Origin: Peptococcaceae bacterium BRH_c23
GTDB lineage: Bacteria > Bacillota_B > Desulfitobacteriia > Desulfitobacteriales > Desulfitobacteriaceae
Direction: 5' to 3'
Assembly (NCBI GenBank): GCA_000961805.1
Contig: LADV01000278.1
Location: forward strand, 1-13,167
DNA length: 13,167 bases
This document shows, in pieces, positions 1-8,621 of this stretch; position 1 is the stretch's first letter, and every line of letters starts with the position of its first letter. The position numbers and the translations under genes were made by a program. The notes under the pieces were generated by a model. It saw nothing but the letters and a program-made list of their open reading frames with translations. It was not told where the DNA came from and made no database searches.

Positions 1-284
1 AGATCTTTCAATGTCTTATCATACGACAGTGCCAAATCATTGTCAACCTTCGCCAATCTCTTTCGTCCTTCTGTTTCCACCACATTAAGATATACTTCAA
101 TCCTACCGCGTTGGTACTTTTCTTGAAGCATTTTACGGATCCGTTCCTCAAAGCTGCTATAGTTGCGCGGGGTCCTTACTACAATCTCCAAAAAACGATG
201 ATTAACAGATTTCAGTTCAATAGATACTTGATAACCACTTCCACTTGCCTCTCCTCGGCCAAATCCAGTCATACTATTTGCCAT
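1..284 (-). CDS. yicC: YicC/YloC-family endoribonuclease, N-terminal part (cut by window edge)
   Basis: The minus strand from the ATG at 284 encodes about 94 residues that run off the left edge. They begin MANSMTGFGRGEASG and continue with ELKSVNHRFLEI and later RGRIEVYLN. The SMTGFGRG start, the K-S-V-N-H-R-F-L block and the RG-[KR]-[IV]-[ED]-V block are hallmarks of the YicC/YloC family, whose members are reported to be metal-dependent endoribonucleases. An AGGTGA ribosome binding site (plus-strand 288-293) precedes the ATG closely and fixes the start. The gene lies downstream of dapL on the same strand but is separated from it by a strong terminator, and it has its own extended -10 promoter near 375-383. 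In B. subtilis, yicC (yloC) also lies near the rqcH and Ca-ATPase homologues. Family assignment is confident; the catalytic C-terminal half is outside the window. Confidence 0.9.
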   Translation of the reverse strand, partial: MANSMTGFGRGEASGSGYQVSIELKSVNHRFLEIVVRTPRNYSSFEERIRKMLQEKYQRGRIEVYLNVVETEGRKRLAKVDNDLALSYDKTLKD

Positions 285-374
285 ATGTCACCTGGCGAAT
301 CAATCAACCAGGTCATTCACCCCCTATTTAATGAAACACTATCTTTAATATGCCTCTAAACTTCTTTCTTATAT

Positions 375-383
375 ATTATACCA
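375..383 (-). promoter_or_regulatory. Extended -10 promoter for yicC
   Basis: On the minus strand TGG-TATAAT lies at 383-375, an exact TGnTATAAT extended -10. The region 17 bp upstream carries no good -35, which fits an extended -10 promoter. The predicted start near 368 leaves a leader of about 84 nt before the yicC ATG. Confidence 0.55.
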
Positions 384-478
384 GATTAGATATATAACCT
401 ATAACCTTATAAATTATGAGAACTCAACGGTGCCTTCCTAAAAAATGATAACTCTGCAGAAATTGAATAGTTTAATGA

Positions 479-522
479 AAAAGTTTTAGGGGGCTGCAGA
501 CGAGCAGCCCCCTAAAACTTTT
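479..522 (-). terminator. Intrinsic terminator of dapF-dapL
   Basis: There is a perfect inverted repeat with 19-nt arms at 479-497 and 504-522 and a 6-nt loop. The arm core is AGGGGGCTGC. On the minus strand the right-hand arm ends in a run of T, giving a classical Rho-independent terminator about 60 bp after the dapL stop. The A/T ends make it potentially bidirectional. The rest of the 285-582 gap holds only the yicC promoter and leader and no other gene that I can see. Confidence 0.9.
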
Positions 523-582
523 CCCCTCACGAATGGAGGTTTTCCGATGTCTAATTAAGAATCGTAGATATTGGTAGTAATA

Positions 583-1755
583 CTAAAATTCAAATTTTCC
601 TAAAGTTTCCCTAATTCGCGTTAATGCCTCCCTAAGTCGTTCCGTACCAATGGTCAAAGATATACGGAAGTAACCCTCACCATATTCTCCATAACCATTG
701 CCAGGGGTAAGTACCACACCGGCTTTATCTAAAACTAACTCGCAGAAAGACGTTGAGGTAAATCCTTTGGGTACTTTAGGCCAAATATAGATTGTCGCCT
801 TCGGCCTTTCCACATTCCACCCTAAGGCAGTCAACCCTTCAATCACTATATCTTGTCGTTCTTGATAGATCTTACAAAGTTCTTGGATTATTTCCTGACT
901 TCCCAAAAGCCCTTTGATGGAAGCTTTTTGTACTGCCTGAAAAACCCCTGAATCAATGTTCGATTTAATACGGCCTAGCGCCTCGATAACCCTTGCATTT
1001 CCTGCAGCCCAACCAATCCTCCAACCCGTCATATTGTAGGTTTTTGACATTGAATGGAATTCAATCCCAACGTCTATGGCCCCTGGAACCTCAAGAAAGC
1101 TCAAAGGCTTATAGCCTTTAAACGCAATTTCCGAATAAGGCCCATCATGGCAAATAATAATATCGTATTTTTCAGCAAAGGCAATGGCCTTTAAATAGAA
1201 GCTTTCATCTGCAACTGCACCAGTAGGGTTATTGGGGTAATTCAAGAACATGAGTTTAGCCTTCTGCGCAACCTCTTCTGGAATCCCCTCTAAATCAGGC
1301 AAAAAGCCGTTTTCTTCCTTAAGCGGCATAGTATAAGGAACTCCTCCTGCCAGTAAGGTCCCTACGCCATAGACAGGATACCCAGGATCCGGAATCAAGG
1401 CTACATCACCTGGGTTCAAATAACAAAACGCAATGTGCGCAATCCCCTCTTTAGATCCGATGAGAGTAACCACTTCTTTTTTGGGATCAAGGACAATATT
1501 TGAGCGTCGTTTATACCACTCCGCCACCGCTTGACGAAACTCCAACATTCCTGCGTAAGATGGATAACGATGATTCTCCGGATTACGCGCTGCTTTTACA
1601 AGCTCATCAATGATATGATCTGGGGTTGGAAGATCGGGATCTCCGATGCCAAGACTAATGACATCCACACCTTTTGCCTTCGCATTCGCAATTTTTTCAT
1701 CAATCCGAGCAAATAAATAAGGAGGCAATGCTTTAATTCGTTGGGCTTCTTCCAT
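583..1755 (-). CDS. dapL: LL-diaminopimelate aminotransferase
   Basis: A PLP-dependent class I/II aminotransferase that converts tetrahydrodipicolinate directly to LL-2,6-diaminopimelate with glutamate as amino donor, bypassing the succinylase and acetylase routes to lysine and peptidoglycan. From the ATG at 1755 it is 390 residues, the usual family length, starting [18 protein letters not shown]. Visible features are GDPDLPTP near residue 40, GSKEG (100-104), YPNNPTG (173-179), the cofactor Asp/Tyr pair HDGPY (D204, Y207), the Schiff-base lysine in [12 protein letters not shown] (K238) and the carboxylate-binding Arg in GYFRISL (R364). The frame stays open 13 codons upstream to an ATG at 1794, but AGGAGG (plus-strand 1768-1773) lies just 5' of 1755 and the family start matches 1755. 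The gene follows dapF by about 45 nt in one operon and ends in the 479-522 terminator. I see no riboswitch. Confidence 0.95.
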   Translation of the reverse strand: MEEAQRIKALPPYLFARIDEKIANAKAKGVDVISLGIGDPDLPTPDHIIDELVKAARNPENHRYPSYAGMLEFRQAVAEWYKRRSNIVLDPKKEVVTLIGSKEGIAHIAFCYLNPGDVALIPDPGYPVYGVGTLLAGGVPYTMPLKEENGFLPDLEGIPEEVAQKAKLMFLNYPNNPTGAVADESFYLKAIAFAEKYDIIICHDGPYSEIAFKGYKPLSFLEVPGAIDVGIEFHSMSKTYNMTGWRIGWAAGNARVIEALGRIKSNIDSGVFQAVQKASIKGLLGSQEIIQELCKIYQERQDIVIEGLTALGWNVERPKATIYIWPKVPKGFTSTSFCELVLDKAGVVLTPGNGYGEYGEGYFRISLTIGTERLREALTRIRETLGKFEF

Positions 1756-1800
1756 AGTACGATAAATCCTCCTACAAACCATTTTCCATTTCAAAATTCA

Positions 1801-2649
1801 TTATTCCATTGGCTCCAACCATTCACCCTTAAACACATACGTCGCTGGGCCGGTCATATAGATGTGATTGTCTAATCCCCATTCAATCAATAAATCTCCC
1901 CCCGGTAGATGAACTGTCACTGTGCGTTCTGTCTTTTGATTGAGCACGGCAGCAACTGCAGAAGCGCAAGCACCTGTCCCGCAGGCTAGTGTCGGTCCGG
2001 CTCCCCGTTCCCAAACTTTCATGGTCATATCCTGAGGGGAATTGACCTTTATAAACTCGACATTGGTCTTACGTGGAAACAAAGAATGCTTCTCAATCGC
2101 CGGGCCAAGACGCTCAAAATCCAGCGTAGCAAGATCCTCCACAAAGATAACACAGTGCGGATTCCCCATAGATACGGCAGTATATTGGAACGTTTTCCCC
2201 AACACTTCAAGGGTCTCTCCCACCACAGGTTCCCCTTGTACTAAAACTGGAATGAGGTCTGCCCGCAAAATGGGCTCTCCCATATCTACTCGCACCCCTT
2301 GAACCTGAGCATCTTTGATATTTAGATGAATCGTCAAGACACCAGCGAGGGTTTCTACTTTCATTGGATTATGTCTTACAATCCCTTGATCGTATACATA
2401 TCTCGCGAAACATCGGATGCCATTACCGCACATTTCAGGTTCAGATCCGTCTGAATTAATGATCCGCATCCGGGCATCTGCAACCTTCGAAGGCAGAATT
2501 ACGACTAATCCGTCTCCTCCTATTCCAAATTGACGGTGACAGAGCTTCTTGGCCAATTCGGGGTAATCCGCATCTCCGTCCAAAGTAACAGAAAAATGGT
2601 CCAGGAAAACAAAATCATTTCCCAGACCATGCATTTTTAAGAATTCCAC
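1801..2649 (-). CDS. dapF: Diaminopimelate epimerase
   Basis: Interconverts LL- and meso-diaminopimelate without a cofactor, using two active-site cysteines; it is the step after DapL. From the GTG at 2649 it is 282 residues, starting (fMet) EFLKMHGLGNDF. The two signature cysteine motifs are both present: NSDGSEPEMCGNGIRCFARY (Cys74) and GPTLACGTGACASA (Cys223). The substrate-binding block MGNPHCVIF lies near residues 161-169. I chose GTG 2649 over the ATG at 2685 because a G-rich ribosome binding site (GAGGGGGG) sits 7 nt upstream, the HGLGNDF start is then at the usual family position, and the promoter at 2698-2726 would start transcription at about 2690, almost on top of the longer start. 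Its own product is used in peptidoglycan cross-linking and lysine synthesis. Confidence 0.95.
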   Translation of the reverse strand: MEFLKMHGLGNDFVFLDHFSVTLDGDADYPELAKKLCHRQFGIGGDGLVVILPSKVADARMRIINSDGSEPEMCGNGIRCFARYVYDQGIVRHNPMKVETLAGVLTIHLNIKDAQVQGVRVDMGEPILRADLIPVLVQGEPVVGETLEVLGKTFQYTAVSMGNPHCVIFVEDLATLDFERLGPAIEKHSLFPRKTNVEFIKVNSPQDMTMKVWERGAGPTLACGTGACASAVAAVLNQKTERTVTVHLPGGDLLIEWGLDNHIYMTGPATYVFKGEWLEPME

Positions 2650-2697
2650 TGTGCTTCCCCCCTCTTGTTTTTCCATCATACGCATTTTCTCTTTAAA

Positions 2698-2726
2698 AGA
2701 ATACTACGCAATATGAAGCGGGTCAA
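2698..2726 (-). promoter_or_regulatory. Sigma-A-type promoter of dapF-dapL
   Basis: On the minus strand TTGACC (2726-2721) and TATTCT (2703-2698) are separated by exactly 17 bp. This gives a leader of about 40 nt before the GTG of dapF. The leader is too short for a lysine riboswitch, and none is visible. Confidence 0.75.
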
Positions 2727-2913
2727 CCTATTTGAAGCAAGTATACACGAGGAGGGAAAGAGATATACATTATACGTCCTAAATGGTCAACCAACACTTT
2801 ATAATCACCCAAGTTTTGAGAGAATTCTTTCCGTAAAAGACGATCAGCCTTTGAGTTTATGTTCAGTTAGTTATTCACTGAGTGGATTAAAACACCCTAT
2901 CCCTTGGCAATAA
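2713..2913 (+). CDS. Possible 66-aa hypothetical protein
   Basis: An open frame on the plus strand in the gap between the ATPase and dapF. It starts at ATG 2713 (MKRVNLFEASIHEEGKRYTL), ends in GLKHPIPWQ, and its stop overlaps the convergent 3' end of the Ca-ATPase by 17 bp. The composition looks protein-like, alternating charged and hydrophobic residues with no low-complexity stretch. Against it, there is no convincing ribosome binding site before 2713, no good plus-strand promoter, and its first codons coincide with the -35/-10 region of dapF on the other strand. I do not recognise a family. It may be a genuine small conserved protein, a decayed gene, or chance. Confidence 0.33.
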   Translation: MKRVNLFEASIHEEGKRYTLYVLNGQPTLYNHPSFERILSVKDDQPLSLCSVSYSLSGLKHPIPWQ

Positions 2914-5635
2914 CCACTTTACCTTGCCAACTGAGCTTAATGAACCGAGCAAGTCCAATCAAAACGGACGGTCCACCCGCTACGCATAGAATTAAAATCC
3001 ATTGCCAACTAACTAACGGTGCGGTCTTAAAGATGGCTTGTAAAGGCTCAAGATAGATTACGCAGAGCTGCATGATAGTAGAGACCATCACCGCTCCTAC
3101 AAGATAGAGATTTGAGAAGAGGCCTACTTCAAAAATACTACGTTCCTCTGACCGACAATCAAAAACATGGAACAATTGGGAAAACACTAGCGTTGTAAAG
3201 GCCATAGTCCGGGCACCCAGCATATTGACCCCCATGAAAAGTGCCACTACAAATACGAATAGAGTTCCTAGGCCAATAAATGTACCTCTGACTGCAATTT
3301 TTCTGGCCAACCCCCGCGCAAAAATACTTTCTCCGGGGACCCTTGGTGGACGGTTCATAATACCTGGTTCAGCACCATCTACCCCTAAGGCCATCGCAGG
3401 CAACCCGTCAGTAACTAGATTAACCCATAATATTTGAATAGGTAGTAAAGGAAGTGGTAGCCCCACCAGCGTTGCTAAAAACATCGTCAGAACTTCACCC
3501 AAATTGCAGGAAAGTAAATAGCGAATAAACTTCCGTATATTGTCGTAGATCCCTCGGCCCTCTTCCACTGCCGCCACAATTGTCGCAAAATTGTCATCAC
3601 CTAGAACCATCGATGATGCTTCCTTCGTCACATCCGTCCCCGTTTTACCCATCGCTACCCCAATATCCGCCTCTTTGACTGCCGGAGCATCATTAACCCC
3701 ATCCCCAGTCATAGCCACCACTTGTCCCCGCTTTTTATAGGCACGTACAATTCTGAGTTTATCTTTCGGGGTCACTCGGGCAAATACGGATATATCCATG
3801 ATTCGCTCACTTAAATTCCGATCAGACGTCTGCTCCAGTTCTGCTCCGGTTATGACACCCCCGCTCGAACCGCGGATAATTCCTAATTCATGAGCGACGG
3901 CTTCAGCGGTTAGGCGATGATCTCCCGTGATCATGACGGGTTTAATCCCAGCTTGTCGACAGACTTTAATTGCTTTTACCGCACTGGCTCGCGGTGGATC
4001 AATCATTCCTAACAGCCCGACAAAGGTCAAGCCGTGTTCTACGTTCTCATCGAGGGGCTCGGAATCTGATAATGGTTTTTCAGCAACTGCTAGAACTCTG
4101 AGAGCATGCCTTGCCATGTCGTCGTTGGCCCGCATGATGTTTTTCTTGCGTTCCGGGGATAGCTCTACAACGCCATGCCCAGTCAGCTCGTTCTGGCAAA
4201 GTCGCAACACCATATCAGGCGCCCCTTTGACATAGGCCTTGCGTCCCTGTTTCGTCTGATAAACAACACTCATTCTCTTGCGATCCGAATCAAAGGGCAA
4301 CTCGCCAATTCGCTCTTGCTTGCGTTCCAAAACCTCTCGCCAGATCCCAGCCTTCGCCGCAGCCACTAAAATAGCGCCTTCAGTCGGATCTCCCTCGATG
4401 CCCCAAGGGGCATCCTTTCCTTTGGAACGGAAGAGGCCAGCAACTTGAACTCCCTTCTTTGTCAAGATTGAATTATTGCAAAGTGCTGCGATCTTTAACC
4501 CGACGTTGAGGGGATCCCGTTCTTTTTCTGGATTAGCACCCTGGAACTCACCTTTGGGATCGTACCCTTCACCTGAAACTGTAATCTTTCGTCCATCTGA
4601 ATAGATTAGGCGTACTGTCATTTCATTCTGGGTCAAGGTCCCCGTTTTATCCGAACAAATCACTGTTGCACACCCCAACGTCTCAACAGCTGGCAGTTTC
4701 CGAATGATCGCTTGGCGCTTAACCATTCGTTGAACTCCTACTGCCAAAGCAACGGTAACAATAGCCGGCAGACCTTCTGGGATAGCCGCTACAGCCAGGG
4801 AAACTCCTGTAAAAAACATCTTATAAAAGTCCTCACCTCTTAAGACCCCTGTAACCACCACAGCAGTACAGACAAGAAAACTGATCAGGACCAACCATTT
4901 ACCCAGTTCCGCTAAACGCTTCTGCAAAGGGGTTTCTTCATTTTCTACATTTTGGATCATGTCGGCAATGACGCCCATCTCAGTTTCCATCCCAGTCGCT
5001 ACGACTACCCCTGCCCCTCGACCGTTCACGATAGAAGTCCCCATGTATCCCATATTTTTTCGATCTGCCATGGGGGTCAATTCCTCCTGAAGTGGAAAAA
5101 TACTTTTGCCCACAGGATGAGATTCCCCCGTCAAAGCTGATTCTTCCACTTGTATGTTGACTGCCTGAATCCAACGCAAATCCGCCGGAATACGATCTCC
5201 GGTTTCCAAAAGCACAATATCTCCAGGCACAACATCTGCTGCTGGAATCCGTTGTTCCATACCTTCCCGTAACACTCGCGCCTCTGGAGCCGTGAGGGAG
5301 CGCAGCGATTCCATGGAACGCTCCGCGCGAAACTCCTGCACAAAACCTAGAATGGCGTTAATCATTAAAATTGCCAAGATCGTGATGGCATCCGCGATCT
5401 CACCTAATAGTCCTGAGACTACAGTGGCCGCTAGTAAAACTAGCACCATAAAATCCTTAAATTGTCCCAGAAACAAAAACACAGGATGCGTCCCTTTTTT
5501 TACCGCTAAAACATTCTTTCCAACCTCCTGTAATCGGTTACGAACTTCTTTAAGATTTAACCCTTTTGCCGGATGTACATCCAACGCCTTGGCCACGTCA
5601 AGCCAAGGCAGCACATGCCACGCCTGTTGCCGCAT
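2897..5635 (-). CDS. P-type Ca2+-transporting ATPase (SERCA/PMR1-like, P2A)
   Basis: A 912-residue membrane pump that probably exports Ca2+. N-terminal cation-ATPase domain about 1-60; M1-M2 about 58-100; actuator loop with TGES (169-172); phosphorylation motif DKTGTLT (Asp329); nucleotide-binding domain with KGAPD (470-474); MITGDH (568-573); hinge TGDGVNDAP (643-651); then C-terminal membrane segments to about 900. Ca-site residues aligned by eye with [13 protein letters not shown] in M4 (Glu287), CNLGEV in M5 (Asn711, Glu714), and [10 protein letters not shown] in M6 (Asn739, Thr742, Asp743) are kept. The M8 position of SERCA Glu908 appears to be Gln820, suggesting one complete Ca site. 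AGGAGG 9 nt before the ATG supports the start. It is the B. subtilis yloB counterpart, divergent from rqcH. No clear terminator follows it. Confidence 0.93.
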   Translation of the reverse strand: MRQQAWHVLPWLDVAKALDVHPAKGLNLKEVRNRLQEVGKNVLAVKKGTHPVFLFLGQFKDFMVLVLLAATVVSGLLGEIADAITILAILMINAILGFVQEFRAERSMESLRSLTAPEARVLREGMEQRIPAADVVPGDIVLLETGDRIPADLRWIQAVNIQVEESALTGESHPVGKSIFPLQEELTPMADRKNMGYMGTSIVNGRGAGVVVATGMETEMGVIADMIQNVENEETPLQKRLAELGKWLVLISFLVCTAVVVTGVLRGEDFYKMFFTGVSLAVAAIPEGLPAIVTVALAVGVQRMVKRQAIIRKLPAVETLGCATVICSDKTGTLTQNEMTVRLIYSDGRKITVSGEGYDPKGEFQGANPEKERDPLNVGLKIAALCNNSILTKKGVQVAGLFRSKGKDAPWGIEGDPTEGAILVAAAKAGIWREVLERKQERIGELPFDSDRKRMSVVYQTKQGRKAYVKGAPDMVLRLCQNELTGHGVVELSPERKKNIMRANDDMARHALRVLAVAEKPLSDSEPLDENVEHGLTFVGLLGMIDPPRASAVKAIKVCRQAGIKPVMITGDHRLTAEAVAHELGIIRGSSGGVITGAELEQTSDRNLSERIMDISVFARVTPKDKLRIVRAYKKRGQVVAMTGDGVNDAPAVKEADIGVAMGKTGTDVTKEASSMVLGDDNFATIVAAVEEGRGIYDNIRKFIRYLLSCNLGEVLTMFLATLVGLPLPLLPIQILWVNLVTDGLPAMALGVDGAEPGIMNRPPRVPGESIFARGLARKIAVRGTFIGLGTLFVFVVALFMGVNMLGARTMAFTTLVFSQLFHVFDCRSEERSIFEVGLFSNLYLVGAVMVSTIMQLCVIYLEPLQAIFKTAPLVSWQWILILCVAGGPSVLIGLARFIKLSWQGKVVIAKG

Positions 5636-5671
5636 GCCCTTTTTCCTCCTTTTGCTTTCTAAACAGTATTA

Positions 5672-5693
5672 AGGGGACTTACTATTTGTCCCT
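5672..5693. repeat. Short inverted repeat in the ATPase/rqcH divergent gap
   Basis: GGGAC (5674-5678) and GTCCC (5688-5692) form an inverted repeat with a 9-nt centre, about 40 bp upstream of the ATPase start. The position would suit an operator or a leader hairpin. No repeat partner was seen elsewhere in the window. Confidence 0.3.
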
Positions 5694-5749
5694 TTTGTAG
5701 TACATGCTTATTCCCTAAAGTATGGAAAAATGCCTCAGTAAAACAAGTG

Positions 5750-5758
5750 TGTTATACT
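5750..5758 (+). promoter_or_regulatory. Extended -10 promoter for rqcH
   Basis: TGT-TATACT at 5750-5758 matches an extended -10 (TGnTATAnT). The -35 region at 5730-5735 is poor. The predicted start would leave a leader of about 28 nt with an AAGGA ribosome binding site before the ATG at 5794. Confidence 0.5.
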
Positions 5759-5793
5759 AAAAAGTGGATTCTCTATAGAAAGGATGTCATCAC

Positions 5794-7632
5794 ATGGCCT
5801 TAGACGGTGTTACCCTCGCCTATCTCGTAAATGAACTTGCTCCACAACTCATCGGAGCACGTATCGATAAAATTCATCAACCCGAAAAAGATGAGATTCA
5901 TCTCCAATTGCGTCAACAGGGATCCAGACGCCTTCTGCTTAGTACCAGTGCCACTTCCCCCCGCTTCCACCTCACTCAAGAAAACAAAAAAAATCCACCT
6001 TCTCCCCCCATGTTTTGTATGATTCTCCGCAAACATCTGGAGGGTGGTAAACTCATTGACCTGCACCAAAAAGATCTGGAACGTGTTGTGACCTTTGAAA
6101 TTCAAAATTACAATGACCGTGGCGATTTAGTTTCGTTGCATCTCCATTTAGAAATTATGGGAAAACACAGTAATCTTATTCTCGTTGACCCAACCACAAA
6201 TACGATCCTTGACGGACTTAAACGATACTCACATGTCCTAAGCCAATACCGTGAGGTTTTACCCGGTCGCTCTTATCTCTCTCCTCCTTCTCAGGAAAAA
6301 CAGCCGCCTCTAGCAGAGGAAGAACTCTGGCGAGAGACCCTTTACCAGGAAGATCTAGATCGTTCCATAACCGGTATCCTTCTCGCCCGCTTTGCCGGGA
6401 TCAGCCCAGAATTGGCCCGTGAAATGGTAATTCAAGCGGGATTGAATCCAGAAATCCTCCTCCACCAGTGCGGTGACATCGATTGTTCACGGCTTTTCCG
6501 GGCCTACCGTAAGTTAGGCAATCCTGAGGAGAATCCCGAAATTCAACCCTGCCTTTACTATAATCCCCTACCGGAAACCAAACTCATCGCCTTTAGTTTT
6601 ACCCCTTTTCAACAATATCAAGAATTAAGAAGGGAAGACGTCCTTTCGATAAATGACGCAGTCCAGATCTTTTATCAGTCAAAATCCAGCAACAACTCGC
6701 TTGAATCGAAACGGGGCTCTCTAAGAAAGATTGTCCAAGAAAAACATGCCCATTTCACTAAGAAGCTTAAAATCTATGAGGAGGCTCTACTCAACGCTAA
6801 TTCAAGCCTCAACTACCAAAAGTGGGGAGAACTGTTGACTGCGAACCTCTACCGCATCCCCCAAGGATCAGTCGAAACCTCTGTGGAAGATTATTTTGAT
6901 CCCAACCTCACTAGCCTAGTCATTCCGCTCAATCCTCATATCAGTGTCATTGACAACGCCCAGCACTACTACAAACTTTATAACAAAGCAAAAGCCACCT
7001 TGCTCAAGACAAAGTCGCTCAAAGAAACCACACTTGATGAAGTTCAATACCTAGCTTCATTGCGAGTCAATTTGGATCAGGCCTCCAGCCTTGCTGAGCT
7101 GAATGAAATCCATATCGAACTGGTTGGACAAGGGTATGTGACTGGAAAGCATTTGAAAAGAAGTACCCTGAAACTTAAAAAAGGCCGCCCCCAGGGAAAT
7201 GCCAAATCTAAAGCAAAATCTCCCAAGGAGGTTCCTCAGCCCCGCGTCTATCGCTCCAGTCAGGGCAAAAGTATCTTTGTCGGTAAAAATAATGCTCAAA
7301 ACGATTGGCTCTCGTTGCGCAAAGGAAAACCCAATGATCTATGGCTCCATGTCAAGCAAATTCCAGGTTCTCACGTCCTCGTTCCCCTCGAGGATGGAGA
7401 AGAATTTCCAGACGACACCACCCTTGAAGAAGCAGCGGCCCTGGCAATCTATTACAGCCAAGCTCGTGGTTCTTCCCAAGTCCCTGTCGACTACACACAT
7501 GTCAAACAGTTAAAAAAGCCTAACTCAGCTAAACCCGGAATGGTGATCTATGATCTGAACTGGACCTTATACCTGACTCCTAAACCGGAGGTTTTAGAAC
7601 GGTTACTGGCCAGCGAAGAGATATTAGAATAA
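5794..7632 (+). CDS. rqcH: Ribosome quality control protein RqcH (NFACT / FbpA family)
   Basis: RqcH binds 50S subunits carrying peptidyl-tRNA after ribosome splitting and recruits tRNA-Ala to add C-terminal alanine tails that mark stalled chains for degradation. Older annotation calls the family fibronectin-binding protein. It is 612 residues. The NFACT-N domain begins MALDGVTLAYLVNEL and carries KIHQP and PPMFCMILRKHLEGG (about 71-85). A long, probably coiled-coil middle spans about 300-440, and a Lys-rich linker about 455-482. The NFACT-R domain has the typical NDWLSLRKG and DLWLHVKQIPGSHVLV (from D515). The catalytically important DR pair of B. subtilis RqcH (D97-R98) aligns by eye with Glu96-Arg97, a conservative change. 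A GAAAGGA ribosome binding site supports the start. It is divergent from the Ca-ATPase, matching the B. subtilis yloA-yloB neighbourhood. Confidence 0.93.
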   Translation: MALDGVTLAYLVNELAPQLIGARIDKIHQPEKDEIHLQLRQQGSRRLLLSTSATSPRFHLTQENKKNPPSPPMFCMILRKHLEGGKLIDLHQKDLERVVTFEIQNYNDRGDLVSLHLHLEIMGKHSNLILVDPTTNTILDGLKRYSHVLSQYREVLPGRSYLSPPSQEKQPPLAEEELWRETLYQEDLDRSITGILLARFAGISPELAREMVIQAGLNPEILLHQCGDIDCSRLFRAYRKLGNPEENPEIQPCLYYNPLPETKLIAFSFTPFQQYQELRREDVLSINDAVQIFYQSKSSNNSLESKRGSLRKIVQEKHAHFTKKLKIYEEALLNANSSLNYQKWGELLTANLYRIPQGSVETSVEDYFDPNLTSLVIPLNPHISVIDNAQHYYKLYNKAKATLLKTKSLKETTLDEVQYLASLRVNLDQASSLAELNEIHIELVGQGYVTGKHLKRSTLKLKKGRPQGNAKSKAKSPKEVPQPRVYRSSQGKSIFVGKNNAQNDWLSLRKGKPNDLWLHVKQIPGSHVLVPLEDGEEFPDDTTLEEAAALAIYYSQARGSSQVPVDYTHVKQLKKPNSAKPGMVIYDLNWTLYLTPKPEVLERLLASEEILE

Positions 7633-7994
7633 TTATTTTTACTTCTCCTCTTGCCTTTAGAGCCCTTGGAAGGCATATTTTTGGAAGCCGATAGAGCTTT
7701 CCGAGCCCAATCCGATAACAGTTCCTTGTTTTCTAAAATTTCAACAGGAACTTCATAACATGGCATTACCATGGGTTTGTCAGCAAATGGTTGGAAGGGC
7801 TCCATTCCGATCTGTTCATAGTCTGACCTATTCGAGTCGTCCACCTTAAAATACAGGACGTCATCTGCAAGTAACCCAAAAATGATACCTTCATAGTAAA
7901 TACCTGCACCGCCAAACATCTTTTTAACGGTAACCCAACCCAACTGTTCAAGTTGGTCGACGACGTAATCTTTGAAACCTTCATTTACTGCCAT
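7548..7994 (-). CDS. TfoX N-terminal-domain protein
   Basis: A small soluble protein of the TfoX-N family, named after the competence regulator TfoX/Sxy; stand-alone copies in Firmicutes have no established biochemical role. The core shows the family pattern: FKDYVVDQLEQLG, then VKKMFGGAGIYYEG, then LADDVLYFKVDDSNR, then a MPCYEVPVEILEN block and WARKAL. The starts at 7994 and 7997 are adjacent ATGs; GGAGG lies 9 and 6 nt upstream respectively, and I chose 7994 (MAVNEGFKDY). The 148-residue product has an unusual tail of about 45 Ser/Lys/Arg/Asn-rich residues. The last 85 bp run antisense into the 3' end of rqcH, suggesting an ancestral stop near 7640 was lost. Possible promoter: TTGATT-17-TAATTT at 8080-8052. 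Confidence 0.82.
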   Translation of the reverse strand: MAVNEGFKDYVVDQLEQLGWVTVKKMFGGAGIYYEGIIFGLLADDVLYFKVDDSNRSDYEQIGMEPFQPFADKPMVMPCYEVPVEILENKELLSDWARKALSASKNMPSKGSKGKRRSKNNYSNISSLASNRSKTSGLGVRYKVQFRS

Positions 7995-8051
7995 CATTAA
8001 CTCCCTCCACAAATTACGCGATTCAAAAGCCGACAGTATTTGAATAAAATT

Positions 8052-8080
8052 AAATTATCTCACCTATTCTTAATAATCAA
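8052..8080 (-). promoter_or_regulatory. Candidate promoter for the TfoX-domain gene
   Basis: On the minus strand TTGATT (8080-8075) and TAATTT (8057-8052) are 17 bp apart. The gap is AT-rich, so chance matches are likely. Confidence 0.35.
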
Positions 8081-8082
8081 AA

Positions 8083-8139
8083 ACATTACTATTAACGAAA
8101 AGTACTTGTTGTTAACCCACTTAATGTTTTGAGTAATGT
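8083..8139 (-). terminator. Possible weak terminator after the first GNAT gene
   Basis: ACATTACT (8083-8090) pairs with AGTAATGT (8132-8139) across a 41-nt loop, and the minus strand continues into five T. It overlaps the GNAT stop codon. The long loop makes it a weak candidate. Confidence 0.25.
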
Positions 8140-8573
8140 TACAGGTACTTCTTAAATCCTTGAACCAAATCCAAATCGTAGCCAACAGCCTTATAGAATT
8201 GATGTGCTTTCTTTCGATGACCTCCGGAAACGAACATAGTATAATAGCATTTTCTTTTTCGCCCAATTTCCTCTATTTTTTCCATGAGTCGGGTGCCGAT
8301 TCCTCTTCCACGGCAAGCACTTTTAACTACAACATTTTCAATGACCATAAAAGGTTTGCACTTACCAACTAAATCCAGACAAATAATCCCCATCACTGAT
8401 CCAACTACTGAGTTGTCCTCTTTGGCGATCAAGACTACATAGTTAGGATTTGCCTCCATCAATTTAAAATTCTCTTTCATTTTCGAAAGATCGGTTCGTT
8501 CGTCAAGCAGTTCTTCATAGAGTTGAGCCAATGATTCTAGGTCATCAGCCAATGCGATTTGTAAAGTAAACAA
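8139..8573 (-). CDS. GNAT-family N-acetyltransferase
   Basis: A 144-residue protein with the Gcn5-related acetyltransferase fold, which moves an acetyl group from acetyl-CoA to an amine; the substrate cannot be read from sequence. The acetyl-CoA pyrophosphate-binding loop is CRGRGIGTRL (residues 87-96), preceded by the strand VIENVVV and followed by the motif-B block AHQFYKAVGYDLD (123-135). The N-terminal LADDLESLAQLYEELLDE is typical of stand-alone GNATs. Translation appears to start at TTG 8573, behind a G-rich ribosome binding site (GGAGGGGGG); no ATG lies nearby in frame. Its leader holds a 17-bp inverted repeat (8622-8638) that could be an operator. Together with the second GNAT at 9037-9471, of identical length, it brackets the 30-codon gene at 8775. 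Confidence 0.88.
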   Translation of the reverse strand: MFTLQIALADDLESLAQLYEELLDERTDLSKMKENFKLMEANPNYVVLIAKEDNSVVGSVMGIICLDLVGKCKPFMVIENVVVKSACRGRGIGTRLMEKIEEIGRKRKCYYTMFVSGGHRKKAHQFYKAVGYDLDLVQGFKKYL

Positions 8574-8621
8574 TGCTCCGTCCCCCCTCCCTGGTAGGAT
8601 GTATCTACGAATTTATCATTT

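Noticed and set aside
111..359. Plus-strand 82-codon frame at the left edge.
   Set aside because: It is antisense to the convincing yicC start and has no ribosome binding site.
2650..2700. Lysine riboswitch before dapF.
   Set aside because: The leader predicted from the promoter is about 40 nt, far shorter than a lysine riboswitch, and no matching structure is seen.
3927..4369. Plus-strand frames of 102 and 64 codons within the Ca-ATPase gene.
   Set aside because: They are shadows of the long minus-strand coding sequence, with no ribosome binding sites and low-complexity translation.
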